DNA of 64,000 nt, taken from contig NZ_BAKW01000018.1 of the NCBI RefSeq assembly GCF_000614545.1, positions 1 to 64,000 on the forward strand. The letters run 5' to 3'. The notes under the pieces were generated by a model. That model searched no databases. It was not told the origin of the DNA and worked only from the letters and a program-made list of their open reading frames with translations. Source of the stretch: Asaia platycodi JCM 25414. Its GTDB lineage: Bacteria > Pseudomonadota > Alphaproteobacteria > Acetobacterales > Acetobacteraceae. Positions 39,241-50,089 of this stretch are shown piece after piece. The position numbers were made by a program, and so were the translations under genes. The stretch's first letter is position 1; every line of letters begins with the position of its first letter.

Positions 39241-42200
39241 ATGTCAGCCAAGATCACGCGCCTGCGGATAGCGGGTTTCAAGAGTTTCGCCGATCCTGCC
39301 ACGATCGATATCCTTCCCGGGCTGACAGGAATCGTAGGCCCCAATGGATGCGGCAAGTCCAATGTCGTAGAGGCCCTGCGCTGGGCCATGGGCGAAAGTT
39401 CGGCTCGCGCCCTGCGCGGCGGCGAACTGGACGATCTGATATTCGCCGGCACGAGTGCCCGCTCGGCCCGCTCCCTCGCAGAGGTGACGCTCTGGCTCGA
39501 AGAGGCAGCCGGCCTCGCCCCTGCCCCTTTTGCAGACTCAGACGCACTAGAAATCTGCCGTCGCGCCGAGCGCGGCTCGGGCAGTGATTTTCGCCTGAAT
39601 GGTCGCGCCCTGCGCGCGCGCGATATCACGACATTGTTCGCCGATCTGTCGTCAGGCGCGCGCAGCTCGTCCATCGTCAGCCAGAACCGTGTCAGCGCAT
39701 TGATCAGCGCCAAGCCCGAAGAGCGCCGCTCGCTTCTTGAAGAAGCCGCCGGCATTACAGGGCTGCATGCCAGACGCCATGATGCGGAACTCAAGCTACG
39801 CCAGGCCGAAGGCAATATGGAGCGGTCGGAAGATCTGCGTCAGCAGATCGAGATACGCCTTGAGCAGCTCGAAGCACAATCGACGCAGGCGCGCGCCTAT
39901 CGCAGTCTATCCGAGTCGATACGTGACGACGAGCAGGCTTTGTCCTGGCTGCTTTACACGCGCGCCGAGCTTCTGGTCGAGCGTACCACCTCCCTGTTGC
40001 AGGCGGCGGAGAGGGAGCGCGACGACTCTGCTGCCTCGGCACAGACAGCAGAGCAGGAAGGCCTCGGGCAGAAGGCGCGTATTCTCGAGCTGCGGGACCA
40101 GGTCGAAACCCTGCGTGAAACGCGCGACAACCTCCGCGTCGCCGCCGAGACCACACGCGAGGCGCTGGCACAGGCGCTCAATACTGCAGAACAGGCGCGC
40201 AGCGTCAGGCGCAGCTTCAGGCTGACCGGTCGATCGCCCAGTCGCGTCTTGCAGAGGCTCAGGCGAGGCACGCGAGCCTCATAGAGGCCATGGCCGCCCT
40301 GGAAATCCTGATGACGGATTTACCGGGCAAGCTCACTGATCTGGCCCATACGGCAAAAGGCAGTGCCTCCGCGCTGGCCGAGTCAGAAAAAGCACGTCAG
40401 GCCCTGTCGGACCGTCTTATTACCGAGCGTCTGGCAGCGCAGACACTTCAGGCGGAGCATGAGTCGACCGCAGGACGTGTCGCAGCCCTTACCGAAGAAG
40501 CGCGCCAGCTGGCGCAGACATTGGGGGAGGTGAAAGCCGAGCTTCCCGACGAGGCGGAACTTGCTGCCCTTCAAAAAGCGCTCGACGAAAAGCGACGCCA
40601 GCGCAGCGCTCTGGAAGGGGCCAGCGCCACGCTGACCCTCTCCCAGCAGGATGCCCGCCTGGCGCTTTCACAGGCCGAGCAGAAGGCCGATAGGGCTATA
40701 AGGGAGGCAGAACAGGCACGCGATACGCTCGCACGCCTTGTGGCAAGGTCTCAGACGCTTGATGCGCAATGCTCTGCGCATGAGGCAGACCTCGCAGCTC
40801 TGTCCCGAACCCATCGCAGCGAAGCAGAACTCGCCGGACATGATGAGAAGGCGCGTCAGTTGCTCACCGCACGCGACAAGGCACGCAGCGAGGCCGAGCA
40901 GACCCGAACGACTCTGACCCAGCACCAGCAGGCCCTTTCTCATGCCGAGGCCGAGGCTCAGAGCATTGCCCGGCAGCGCGCCCTTCTGACGCGTGAGCAC
41001 GAGCAGGCCTGTGAGGCGCACCTTCGGCATGAGCGCCAGATCGAAACGCTGGCAGCCCAGCGCGCCAGTCTCGACGCACAAATGCCCGCCCCTGACGCCC
41101 TTGAGGCCGCGAAAGCCGTCCATATGGAGGCGGAGGCCCGTGTCGCCGCCCTGACGGCAAAAATCGAGACCCTCTCTTCAGAACGCAATATCTGTCGCCA
41201 GCAGCATGAAGAGCAGGAGAAATCACGCCGGGAGACGACCGCCAGAGCCCTTGCCCTGCGCGCGCGTCATGACGCTCTCGCCGCGACACATCAGTCGGAG
41301 GCCTTGCCCTCTCCTCTGATTGACTCCCTCATTATTCCACCGGGCCTCGAGCGCGCCATCGCCTCCGCCCTCGACGCAACGCTCGATGCCTCGCTGGATG
41401 AAACGCAGGATCGTGCCTGGGCGCAGCTTCCTGCCTTGGCTGCACAGCCCCTCCCAGCGCCTGCGCAGAGCCTGCTGTCTCTGATCGACTGCCGCCCGCA
41501 CTGCACCGCTGCTTCACGGCCATCGGGCTGGTCGATTCTGTGGAGACTGGCGCTGCGCTTCAAAGCCAGCTGCGCCCGGCCAATGCCTTGTCAGCGCAGA
41601 GGGCGCGCTCTGGCGATGGGACGGCTATCGCGAAGCTGCCAACCTGCCATCGAATGCGCTGAACCGCGTCGAGCATCTCAGCGCGCTTCGTGTACTCGAC
41701 GCAGAAATCGAGCAGGCCGAGCAGGCTCTCGCACCGCTGACGGAGCGTGTGACGGCGCTGGAACAGCAAGAGCTCTCCCAGACCGCTCAGCTCGCCGAAC
41801 TACGCGAGGCGCTTCACCAGCAGGAAGCAACACTCGCCGTGAAACGCCGTGAGGAAACGACACTTCTCACTCAGCGCGATCGCCTCAGCAGCCAGAGCGA
41901 CCGTCTCGACCAGACGCGTGAGGAAACCGCCATCCAGCGCGACGAGGTGGCCAGGCGCGTCGAGTCTGCGAGAGAGGCGCTTGCGTCTCTCGTGTCGGAG
42001 GACACACTCAAGTCGCAAATCGACGGCTTGCGCGAAAAGCTCCTGCAGGCGCGTCATGATACGGACCGAGCACTGGAGCTGGCCAAGCGTCTCGAATCGG
42101 AACACGGTGCCGCCCAGGAAAACGCCACGCGCCTGAGGCTTCAGGAAGACTCCAACGCCACCAAATCCCGTACACTGACGGCCGCACTGGCTCAGGCCCG

Positions 42201-43751
42201 CCAGGATCGGGCGGAGGTGGGGACACAGACGCAGCATCTCTCACAGACCGATTACGACGCGGAACTGACCCGATGCACGGAGGCGAGAGACAGGCAGCGG
42301 ACGACCCTGCAGGATTTCGAAAGCCGTCTCAAGGCGTCGAAACAGGCGCTTGAAACGCTTGGCAGGGAAATCGGTGCGACCAGCAGGGATCTGCATATGA
42401 GGCGTGACCTCAAACTCAGTCTCACCGCTCGCCTCTCGGCGCTCCTGCCTCAGCACGATTCTGTCCAGAAAACCCTCGCCCAGACCCAAGCCCGGCAGCA
42501 AAACCTGGCGCCCGTGCCGATCTGACTCCCCTTGAGCAGTCTTTCCAGCATGCGCAGACGCAGGAAGCCGCCCATCGTGAGACGGCCGCAAGGCATCATG
42601 AGGCTCTCCGCGACGCAGAAGCCACTCTGGACCGCACACAGCAGGAAAAAGCCCAGATTACCCTGCGTCTGAGCGAGAGCGACTCTCAAATCGCGACGCT
42701 TCAGGACGATCTGATCCGCCTGGATACCCGCGTCGCTCAAGGCCAGACGGAATGCGCGCAGAGCGAGGCCGATAGAACCCGGCTGGAGACTGCATCGCAG
42801 GGGAGTATCGGCGCTCTGGAAACGGCCGAGGAGGCATTTGCCAGCGCGGCTTCCTCGCTCGCCGGGATTGAAGCAGCTCTTGAGACACTGGCTGAAACGC
42901 GCAGAGAAGCAGAGCAACGCAGCGCCTCTGCACGCGAAAACGCCATCCGCTTGCAGGAACGCCTCACACAGGCCTGTGGCCAGCTCGAAAAACTTGCCGA
43001 GAGCCGGGACACCACTCGACCGGAGAACTTCGATCTGCCGCTTACAGAGCAAAGCGAAACCACACTCAAGCGGCGTTTGAACCGTAGCCAGAAAGAGCGC
43101 GAGGCCCTCGGCCCCGTCAATCTTCTGGCGGAGGAAGAATATAGCGAGGCGCGCAGCCAGTCCGATCATCTGATGCGCGAACATGAAGAACTGGCTTCGG
43201 CCATCGGTCGTCTGCGCGGCTCGATCAATATGCTGAAAAAAGAGGGGCGCGAGCGGCTTCAGGCGGTTTTTGTCGAGGTTGACCGACACTTCCAGTCGCT
43301 GTTCAGCCGCATGTTCAACGGTGGGAAGGCGCATTTGGGGCTGGTCGGCAGCGATGACCCACTCGAGGCCGGACTGGAGATCTTTGCCCAGCCTCCCGGC
43401 AAGAAGCTCTCGACCCTGTCGCTTCTCTCGGGTGGTGAGCAGGCACTGACGGCGCTGTCGCTTATTTTTGCTACCTTCCGCTGCCAGCCCGCACCGCTCT
43501 GCATTCTCGATGAGGTCGATGCGCCTTTGGATGACGCCAATGTCGAGCGGCTTTGTGGACTGCTGAAGGATATGGCCGAGGAAGCAGAGACGCGATTTCT
43601 GATCGTGACCCACCACCAGCTTACCATGGCGCATATGGACAGGCTTTTCGGTGTCACGATGCAGGAGCGCGGCGTCAGTCAGGTGCTTTCTGTCGATCTC
43701 AGCCTTGCAACCTCCTTCGCCGAAACGGGTTCTCTGGCTGTAGCGTCCTGA
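39241..43751 (+). CDS. smc: Chromosome segregation ATPase Smc, three frameshifts
   Basis: Condensin ATPase for chromosome organisation. Head N-terminus: IAGFKSFADP and Walker A GPNGCGKSNV; Q-loop region SSIVSQNRV. Long coiled coils surround a hinge (LRPANALVSAEGALWRWDGY). C-terminal head: EREALGPVNLLAEEEY, signature LSGGEQALTALSLIFA and Walker B CILDEVDAPLDD. Shifts at about 40195-40200, 41498-41500 (lost G) and 42511-42513 split it into four frames; joined length about 1504 residues, typical of the long alphaproteobacterial Smc. ATG 39241 is chosen over ATG 39130 because family similarity begins MSAKITRLRI. Confidence 0.94.
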
Positions 43752-43907
43752 TCGGAAGCGGTTATAACCATGTCTTTATTGTATTTTCCCTTCGATACCG
43801 CCCATAATGGTCGTTTGACGCATTAGCCCCGAAAGGCCGAACCGATTTCCTTTTCGCCCCCTCATCTTCCAGATCTGTCGAAGCTGAGCGCCGGTCGCGG
43901 TCTGCGC

Positions 43908-44561
43908 GTGGTGGGCGATGTGCATGGCGATCTCACCGCTTTCGAACACGCCGTTGCAACCGATCGGTTCATCGTCCAGCTCGGCGATCTGGTGGACCAT
44001 GGGCCGGACAGTGCCGGAACGTTGCGACTCATGCTCGACCTGATCGATGACGGGCGCGGTCTGTTCATTCTAGGCAATCATGATCGCAAGCTCGGACGTG
44101 CCCTGGAAGGCAGAAGGCTGCGACGCGATCCGCCTCTTGAAGAAACCCTGCGCCAGCTCTCAGGCCCGGTTCAGGCCGGGCTGCGCGAGCGAGCCTATGA
44201 GGCAATAGCCGAGGCACCCGCCTGGATCGCTCAGGGCAACATGATTTTCGTTCATGGTGGCTTTCATACCGATATGCTGTTCGAGGCCCCGCCACCGGCG
44301 CTGGGGGCCATGACACCACTGCTGTCACGCGCGCTTTTCGGCGAAACGACGGGCCGCATGCAGCCCGACGGTTATCCTGAGCGCCGACTGCGCTGGATCG
44401 ATCATATCCCCGCCGATCATATCGTGTATTGCGGTCACGACCGACGTTCGACCGATGGCCGCCCCTGGATACGCGATGGACGCAGCGGTGGTCGTGCCAT
44501 CTTTACCGACCTTGGCGCCGGAAAAGGCGGCCATCTTGCCTGGATTGATCTCGATGTCTGA
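43908..44561 (+). CDS. Metallophosphoesterase (calcineurin-like)
   Basis: Predicted binuclear-metal phosphoesterase. Motifs in order: GDVHGD, GDLVDHGPDS, GNHDRK, a VHGGF block (FVHGGFHTD) and YCGHDRR, the full PPP/Ser-Thr-phosphatase-like set. Substrate unknown; similar proteins are protein phosphatases or diadenosine tetraphosphatases. The start is doubtful: GTG 43908 cuts into the conserved LRVVGDVHGD, and the in-frame segment upstream (to TAG 43824) has no ATG/GTG/TTG apart from GTG, but does offer ATT 43845. The true start may be lost to a sequence error. The stop overlaps the chorismate mutase gene. Confidence 0.82.
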   Translation: MVGDVHGDLTAFEHAVATDRFIVQLGDLVDHGPDSAGTLRLMLDLIDDGRGLFILGNHDRKLGRALEGRRLRRDPPLEETLRQLSGPVQAGLRERAYEAIAEAPAWIAQGNMIFVHGGFHTDMLFEAPPPALGAMTPLLSRALFGETTGRMQPDGYPERRLRWIDHIPADHIVYCGHDRRSTDGRPWIRDGRSGGRAIFTDLGAGKGGHLAWIDLDV

Positions 44562-44856
44562 ACAAGAAACACGCGCGCTCCTCGAACAGCATCGGCAGAG
44601 CATCGACAATATCGATGCCGCACTGATCCACATGCTGGCGGAACGCTTTCGCCAGACGCAGGCGGTGGGTGAACTCAAGGCCCGTTCAGGCCTGCCCGCT
44701 GCCGACCCTGCTCGCGAATCGCGCCAGATCGAAAGACTGCGCCAGCTCGCCTCTTCTGCCAGGCTCGATCCTGACTTCGCGGAAAAGTTTCTTGCCTTCA
44801 TCATACGGGAAGTTATCCGTCATCATGACTCAATTGCCGGGCGCAGCCCGCGCTGA
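44554..44856 (+). CDS. Chorismate mutase (AroQ class)
   Basis: Converts chorismate to prephenate for Phe/Tyr synthesis. A 100-residue all-helical protein starting MSEQETRALLEQHRQSIDNID. AroQ active-site residues appear in the first-helix Arg (EQHRQSID), the second Arg/Lys region (AVGELKA), the DPARESRQIERL helix and the closing FIIREVIRHH helix. ATG 44554 overlaps the phosphoesterase stop; a longer frame upstream is only overlap. Monofunctional, with no fused prephenate dehydratase. Confidence 0.9.
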   Translation: MSEQETRALLEQHRQSIDNIDAALIHMLAERFRQTQAVGELKARSGLPAADPARESRQIERLRQLASSARLDPDFAEKFLAFIIREVIRHHDSIAGRSPR

Positions 44857-44870
44857 AACGGGGGCGTGAC

Positions 44871-45386
44871 ATGACAGCGCATCATCTCATACTCGTCAGG
44901 CACGCTCAGGCCGCGCATGAGTTTTTTGGCAGCCAGGACAGCAAACGCCCCCTGACTGCGCAGGGCGAGCTGGATGCCCAGGCTCTGGGCGAGAAGCTTG
45001 CCGCAATCGGCATCGACCTCTCAGGCGCCCATCTGTGGCACAGCACGGCCAGACGCACGACGCAGACAACCCAGGCCATTACAGGTCATCTGCCGGAGTC
45101 CTGCATTGTCCATGGTCTGGACGCGCTTTACGACCTCGACCTCTACGGCATTCTTGAGCTTGTGCGCGAGACGCCTCAGACGGTCGGAACCCTGATCATC
45201 ATCGGGCATAACCCGGCCATCGCCGAAACCTGCCGCCATCTGGCAAGCGACGCGATCGACGGGCCGATCGCCCGGGAACTGATGAAAGGCTACGAGCCAG
45301 GCACCGCGGCCCTCTTTACCGTTGTTTCCGACTGGGCCGGTCTTTCGCCCAATACGGCAACACTGGGCACCGTACTTCACCCATAA
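44871..45386 (+). CDS. SixA-like histidine phosphatase
   Basis: Histidine phosphatase superfamily protein of 171 residues. Catalytic RHG-like motif LVRHAQAAH at the N-terminus, Arg in STARRTTQT, and the second histidine in IIGHNPAI. Short length and lack of extra domains match SixA-type phosphohistidine phosphatases; the target phosphoprotein is unknown. It follows the chorismate mutase gene by 14 bases and precedes gltA by 40 bases. Confidence 0.87.
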   Translation: MTAHHLILVRHAQAAHEFFGSQDSKRPLTAQGELDAQALGEKLAAIGIDLSGAHLWHSTARRTTQTTQAITGHLPESCIVHGLDALYDLDLYGILELVRETPQTVGTLIIIGHNPAIAETCRHLASDAIDGPIARELMKGYEPGTAALFTVVSDWAGLSPNTATLGTVLHP

Positions 45387-45426
45387 GTTGATTGCCTCCC
45401 CCCGACTAAATTTCTAAGGCACGTCC

Positions 45427-46743
45427 ATGGCTGATCACGACACAAACGGATCCACTCCCGAAACGGCGACCCTCAGCATTGGCGAGCGTTCTGCCGTATT
45501 TCCGATACTGAAGGGCAATCTCGGCCCGGATGTCATCGATATTCGCAAACTCACTGCCGACACGCAGATGTTCTCGTTCGATCCGGGCTATGGTGAAACG
45601 GCGTCGTGCCGCAGCGCCATCACCTTTATCGATGGCGATGAAGGGGTGCTTTTGCATCGCGGCTACCCGATCGAGCAACTCGCGACCGAAGCAAGCTTTA
45701 CCGAGACGGCTTATCTGCTGGTCTATGGCGATCTACCTAATCGCGAAGACTACGACCGCTTTCAGCAGGATCTGAAGGAGCAGGCCCTGCTGCACGAACA
45801 GATCCGCAACTTCTTCAACGGCTTCCGTCGTGACGCCCATCCGATGGCCATTCTCTGCGGCACGGTCGCGGCGCTCTCAGCCTTTTATCCCGATGCCGTC
45901 GATATTTCCCACGAGGCGTCACGCGACCTCTCGACACGCCGCTTGATTGCGAAGGTGCCGACCATCGCTGCCTGGGCCTATAAATACACCGTGGGCGAGC
46001 CATTCGTTTATCCCGACAATAATCTCAGCTTTTCAGAAAACTTCCTGAAGATGCTGTTTGCCAAGCCGAACGCCGACTACAAGGTCAATCCCGTTCTGGC
46101 GCGCGCCATCGACCGTATTCTGATCCTTCACGCCGATCATGAGCAGAATGCCTCGACCTCGACGGTGCGTCTGGTCGGCTCCACGGGTGCAAACCCCTAT
46201 GCGTGTATCGCCGCCGGGATTGCCGCCCTCTGGGGGCCTGCTCATGGCGGTGCGAACGAGGCCGTTCTCGGCATGCTGGCGCAGATCGGCACACGGGAGA
46301 ACATCCCGTCTTTCATCGCTCAGGTGAAAGACCGCGAAAGCGGCGTGCGCCTGATGGGATTCGGCCATCGCGTCTACAAGAATTTCGACCCGCGTGCGAA
46401 AATCATGGAGCAGACCTATCATGAGGTCGTGGCAGAGCTGGGGCTGAAACACGACCCGATGTTCGATCTGGCCGCCGAGCTGGAAAAGATCGCTGTCAAT
46501 GATCCCTACTTCGTTCAGCGCCGCCTCTATCCAAATGTCGATTTCTATTCAGGGCTCATCCTGAGGGCCATGGGTATCCCGACCTCAATGTTCACGGTGC
46601 TCTTTGCTGTGGCACGCACGGTCGGCTGGGTCAGCCAGTGGCGTGAGATGATCGAGGAACCAGGCCAGCGTATCGGTCGTCCCCGTCAGCTTTATGTCGG
46701 TGAGGCCCGGCGCGATTATATCCCGCAATGCAGACGCAGCTGA
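45427..46743 (+). CDS. gltA: Citrate synthase
   Basis: Condenses oxaloacetate and acetyl-CoA; in acetic acid bacteria the homologue (AarA) is linked to acetate resistance. Type II features: [24 protein letters not shown]-terminal domain with [11 protein letters not shown], catalytic histidines in [20 protein letters not shown] and [14 protein letters not shown], catalytic Asp region [15 protein letters not shown]. 438 residues, intact. A strong intrinsic terminator follows. The NADH-allosteric type of Gram-negative citrate synthases is expected. Confidence 0.97.
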   Translation: MADHDTNGSTPETATLSIGERSAVFPILKGNLGPDVIDIRKLTADTQMFSFDPGYGETASCRSAITFIDGDEGVLLHRGYPIEQLATEASFTETAYLLVYGDLPNREDYDRFQQDLKEQALLHEQIRNFFNGFRRDAHPMAILCGTVAALSAFYPDAVDISHEASRDLSTRRLIAKVPTIAAWAYKYTVGEPFVYPDNNLSFSENFLKMLFAKPNADYKVNPVLARAIDRILILHADHEQNASTSTVRLVGSTGANPYACIAAGIAALWGPAHGGANEAVLGMLAQIGTRENIPSFIAQVKDRESGVRLMGFGHRVYKNFDPRAKIMEQTYHEVVAELGLKHDPMFDLAAELEKIAVNDPYFVQRRLYPNVDFYSGLILRAMGIPTSMFTVLFAVARTVGWVSQWREMIEEPGQRIGRPRQLYVGEARRDYIPQCRRS

Positions 46744-46764
46744 GCGGTATGACATCCTGAAACG

Positions 46765-46795
46765 AAAAAAGCCGGAGGAATACTCCGGCTTTTTC
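46765..46795 (+). terminator. Rho-independent terminator of gltA
   Basis: GCCGGAG, loop GAATA, CTCCGGC, followed by TTTTTC and preceded by an A-run. It lies about 27 bases after the gltA stop. The A-run means it could also serve the opposite strand. Confidence 0.93.
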
Positions 46796-46850
46796 TTTGC
46801 CCGGACCAGAAAGCCCGGGCTTCATCTTTTTGTGAAAACCGGGCCGAAGC

Positions 46851-47087
46851 CTAGCAGTCACAACCCGGCGTGGCGCCCTTGTCCTGACGGACAATATGAT
46901 GGTCAATCCATTCCGAAACCAGACGACGCGCTTCGTTCAGCGAGGCCTCGGGATGGTGAATGCGATAAAGGGTCGTGCATGCGGTGAAAGCCTGGATATC
47001 AGGCTGGCCCACATCCCGAAGCTCTTCATACGCTGTGATAACAGCGCGTTCGCACTTTCGGGAAATGCGGTTGAGGTCAACAGTCAC
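46851..47087 (-). CDS. Small hypothetical protein behind a Fur-box-like site
   Basis: I do not recognise this family. GTG 47087, with AGGA nine bases upstream, gives 78 residues beginning MTVDLNRISRKCERAVI. It is polar and helical (AYEELRDVG, LNEARRLVSEWIDHHIV), contains four cysteines and ends in CDC. The frame is open further upstream to ATG 47156, but that start would lie beyond the Fur-like box. Codon use is like its neighbours. The combination of an iron-type operator and a Cys-rich tail suggests an iron- or metal-linked role; that is inference. Confidence 0.68.
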   Translation of the reverse strand: MTVDLNRISRKCERAVITAYEELRDVGQPDIQAFTACTTLYRIHHPEASLNEARRLVSEWIDHHIVRQDKGATPGCDC

Positions 47088-47103
47088 GCAAACTGATCCT
47101 AGT

Positions 47104-47118
47104 TGAGAATTATTATCA
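47104..47118. promoter_or_regulatory. Fur-box-like operator
   Basis: TGAGAAT-T-ATTATCA is a 7-1-7 inverted repeat with one mismatch to the classical Fur core TGATAATnATTATCA. It sits 17 bases upstream of the small gene's GTG and about 150 bases upstream of pyrE. Confidence 0.65.
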
Positions 47119-47265
47119 ATTAGCGCATTGTAAATCTTTTCCGATAGTAAATGCAAGCATCGCCTATCGAACGAATGCGCGAGGATTTTCTCTCCTTATT
47201 TCTCTTACTTTTCTCGCAAAGGGCGGATAATCCTGCACGCCAGTAAGATCATGGAGTAATAGCAG

Positions 47266-48018
47266 ATGGCTCTCAGCAACGAGATCAATGGTGGCGCAGT
47301 CCGTCAGACGCAATGGGACAGGGATGCTGCGCTCACTACGGCGCGTATCCTGCTGGAAATCAAGGCCATCAATTTCCGCCCGGAAGAGCCATACACCTTG
47401 ACGTCGGGCTGGAAGTCGCCTGTCTATATCGACTGCCGCAAGATCATCTTCTTCCCCCGCGCCCGCGCCAAGATCGTCGAGCTGGCCGTCGAGAAGATCG
47501 GCCGTCACATCGGCTATGAAAGCATCGACTGCGTGGTCGGCGGCGAGACGGCAGGCATTCCCTTCGCTGCCTGGATTGCCGACCGTATGATGGCCCCCAT
47601 GGCGTATGTGCGTAAAAAGCCCAAGGGCTTCGGTCGCAACGCTCAGATCGAAGGCGATGTGCCTGAATCGATGCGCACGCTTCTGGTCGAAGATCTGACG
47701 ACCGATGGCGCCTCGAAGGTCCGCTTCGCCAATGCCCTGCGTTCGGCAGGGGCGATCATCGATCACACGTTTGTCGTCTTCTTTTATGGCGTGTTCCCTG
47801 GCGCCCAGAAGACCCTTGCCGACATGAATGTGTCGCTGCATTCGCTCTGCACCTGGTGGGATGTGCTCGAAGCCTGCTCCGGCGCGAATTATTTCTCCGA
47901 GAGCGACATCCATGAGGTGCGGCGCTTCCTCGAAGATCCCTGCGGCTGGTCGAGGGCCCATGGCGGTGTTGGCAGCGCCGAAGAAGCCGCTGCGCTCAAG
48001 GCCAAGGCGGAAGGCTGA
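47266..48018 (+). CDS. pyrE: Orotate phosphoribosyltransferase
   Basis: Makes OMP from orotate and PRPP in pyrimidine synthesis. PRPP-binding motif in LLVEDLTTDGASK near residue 145, with YTLTSGWKSPVYIDCRK near the N-terminus, GGETAGIPFAAWIAD and YVRKKPKGFG. 250 residues, intact, slightly longer than E. coli PyrE, with an alanine-rich tail. It may share a transcript with murI, whose TTG start lies just after its stop. Confidence 0.95.
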   Translation: MALSNEINGGAVRQTQWDRDAALTTARILLEIKAINFRPEEPYTLTSGWKSPVYIDCRKIIFFPRARAKIVELAVEKIGRHIGYESIDCVVGGETAGIPFAAWIADRMMAPMAYVRKKPKGFGRNAQIEGDVPESMRTLLVEDLTTDGASKVRFANALRSAGAIIDHTFVVFFYGVFPGAQKTLADMNVSLHSLCTWWDVLEACSGANYFSESDIHEVRRFLEDPCGWSRAHGGVGSAEEAAALKAKAEG

Positions 48019-48019
48019 A

Positions 48020-48847
48020 TTGCCCATCCCTCCGGGCCGTGTGCTTGCCTTTGATTCGGGCATAGGGGGGCTTGCCGTCGTGCAGGCCCTGCGCACGACC
48101 CTGCCGGAAGACACACGTATCGACTATCTGGCCGATAACGCGCTGTTTCCTTATGGCGAGCAGGAAGATTCCCTGCTCGTCACGCGCCTGCTCTCCCTGA
48201 TGGAAGAACGCATCGCTAGGTTGCGCCCCGACGTGGTAATGATTGCCTGCAACACGGCGAGCACAATCGCGCTCGACGCGCTGAGAGCCCGTTTCGACGT
48301 GCCCTTCGTTGGCTGCGTGCCTCCTGTACGCTGGGCCGCACGCGTAAGCCAGACCCGGGTCTTCGGGCTTCTCTCCACGCGAGGCACGGCGCGACGCCCG
48401 TATCTGCGCAGCCTGCGCGACAGCTACGCGGCTGATTGCGAGATGATCGTGCATGGCGCCCGCGCCCTGGCCGATCTGGCAGAGCAGGCTTTCCTAGGCC
48501 GCCCCGTCGATGATTCTATGGTGGCAGAGGAATTGCGTCATCTGTTCGAGGCCCCCATGGGGCGACAGATCGATACGATAGGACTCGGCTGCACGCATTA
48601 TACGTTTTTGGCCGATGCTTTCCTGCGTCTCAGCCCGCCGAATATCAGTTTTCTCGACCCGGCTGTTCCAGTCGCCCAGCAAGTCAACCGGATTCTCGAA
48701 ATGCGGACAGTGCCTCCCGAACGGGAGGATCTGCCCGAGAGCCTGACCCTGACCGGACCGGCCACTGATAGCGCGGCCCTCAGGCAGGCCGTTGCCCGGC
48801 TGGGCTATCACGACATCACAGTACTGAACAGCGCGCTCGTACCCTGA
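48020..48847 (+). CDS. murI: Glutamate racemase
   Basis: Supplies D-glutamate for peptidoglycan. FDSGIGGLAVV at residues 11-21, catalytic cysteine 1 in IACNTAST and catalytic cysteine 2 in LGCTHYTFL; DNALFPYGEQ is the substrate loop. TTG 48020 is selected because GGAAGG lies just upstream and the family begins close to this point. 275 residues, intact. A bidirectional hairpin separates it from the convergent polyprenyl synthase gene. Confidence 0.95.
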   Translation: MPIPPGRVLAFDSGIGGLAVVQALRTTLPEDTRIDYLADNALFPYGEQEDSLLVTRLLSLMEERIARLRPDVVMIACNTASTIALDALRARFDVPFVGCVPPVRWAARVSQTRVFGLLSTRGTARRPYLRSLRDSYAADCEMIVHGARALADLAEQAFLGRPVDDSMVAEELRHLFEAPMGRQIDTIGLGCTHYTFLADAFLRLSPPNISFLDPAVPVAQQVNRILEMRTVPPEREDLPESLTLTGPATDSAALRQAVARLGYHDITVLNSALVP

Positions 48848-48850
48848 AAA

Positions 48851-48871
48851 CCGCCTCCCCGCAGGAGGCGG
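48851..48871. terminator. Hairpin terminator between murI and the polyprenyl synthase gene
   Basis: CCGCCTCC, loop CCGCA, GGAGGCGG: a perfect 8-bp GC stem between convergent stop codons. A-rich bases flank it on the left; there is no long T-run. Confidence 0.7.
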
Positions 48872-48877
48872 AATCGC

Positions 48878-49931
48878 TCAGTTGGCGCGGCTGACGGTGT
48901 AGGACGCCGCGTCTATCATCAGCTGACGGATAGGGCTGTCAGGAAAAATCGACAGTGCTTCGATTGCCGCGTCAGCATAGAGACACGCGCGATCGATCGT
49001 GATCTGGATGGCATCGCGCTTGTCGATCAGTTCGAGCGCATGGGGCAGATCCTCATCGGTCTGCTCTCCGGTCTCGATCACGCGCAGCCAGAAAGCACGC
49101 TCTGCCTCGTCACCAGCCTGGAAGGCAGCCAGAACCGGCAGGGTGATCTTGCCCTCGCGCATATCGTCACCGACTGTCTTGCCCAGAACCTGCTGGTCGG
49201 CAGCATAATCGAGCGCATCATCGACAAGCTGGAAGGCCATCCCGAGATTGGTGCCGTAAGCGTCAAGTGCCGCTTCTTCCTGCTCCGAGCGCCCGGCGAC
49301 GACCGCACCGACGCGACAGGCCGCAGCAAAAAGCGCCGCCGTCTTGCCATGGATGACTTCGAGATATTTTTCGATAGGCGTCGACAGATCGTTCTGCGTC
49401 GCCATCTGCAGCACTTCGCCCTCAGCGATGGTGCTGACGCCGCAGAGAGAATGGCCATGACTTTCAGCGAGCCATCGGCAGTCATGAGCTGGAAGGAACG
49501 GGCAAACAGGAAATCACCTACCAGCACCGAAGCCTTGTTACCAAAAACTGCGTTGGCCGAAGCCAGGCCACGGCGCAGCGTGCTTTCATCGACAACGTCG
49601 TCATGCAGCAGCGTGGCCGTATGGATGAATTCGACGCAGGCCGCGAGACCCACATGACGCTGGTTCTCTACCGAGGCTCATAACCGCACAGACGCGCCGA
49701 GGCGAGCGTCAGAAGCGGCCGCAGCCGCTTGCCGCCAGCCGCAACGAGATGCGCACCGAGCTGGGGAATAAGCGGCACCGGGCTTTGCATCCGCGCGACG
49801 ATTTCGCGGTTGCAGGCCTCCATATCGTCCTTCAGAAAAGCGGAAAGGGCGTGCAAGGCCGTGCTTTCGCTGCTTGCTCCATTGGCCGCGCTCTGCGTCT
49901 TGATATCGGTCAGGCTGTCGGCACCACCCAA
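48878..49931 (-). CDS. ispB: Polyprenyl diphosphate synthase (ubiquinone side chain), two frameshifts
   Basis: Makes the octa- to decaprenyl chain of ubiquinone from FPP and [14 protein letters not shown], first Asp-rich motif [33 protein letters not shown], then EGEVLQM and second Asp motif [10 protein letters not shown]. Shifts at about 49670-49672 and 49440-49443 split it into three frames; joined length about 351 residues. The start is unsure: TTG 49931 has GGAG upstream, and similarity begins near residue 40. Chain length cannot be read from sequence; acetic acid bacteria use Q-9 or Q-10. Confidence 0.92.
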
Positions 49932-50089
49932 GGCAACTCTCCACTTCAAACTTGGCCACTGACGACCCTGATGCAGTATAAGGCACGAGCCGGGCTTCTT
50001 CCCGGCGCAGAAAAACACCGTGGCAGAAATCGAACTTCATGCATGACCCAGCCAGACCGGAAGACCAGCCCTCTGACAGTCCAAACCAT

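Noticed and set aside
42450..43634. 394-codon antisense open frame opposite smc
   Set aside because: Shadow of the coiled-coil and head coding sequence.
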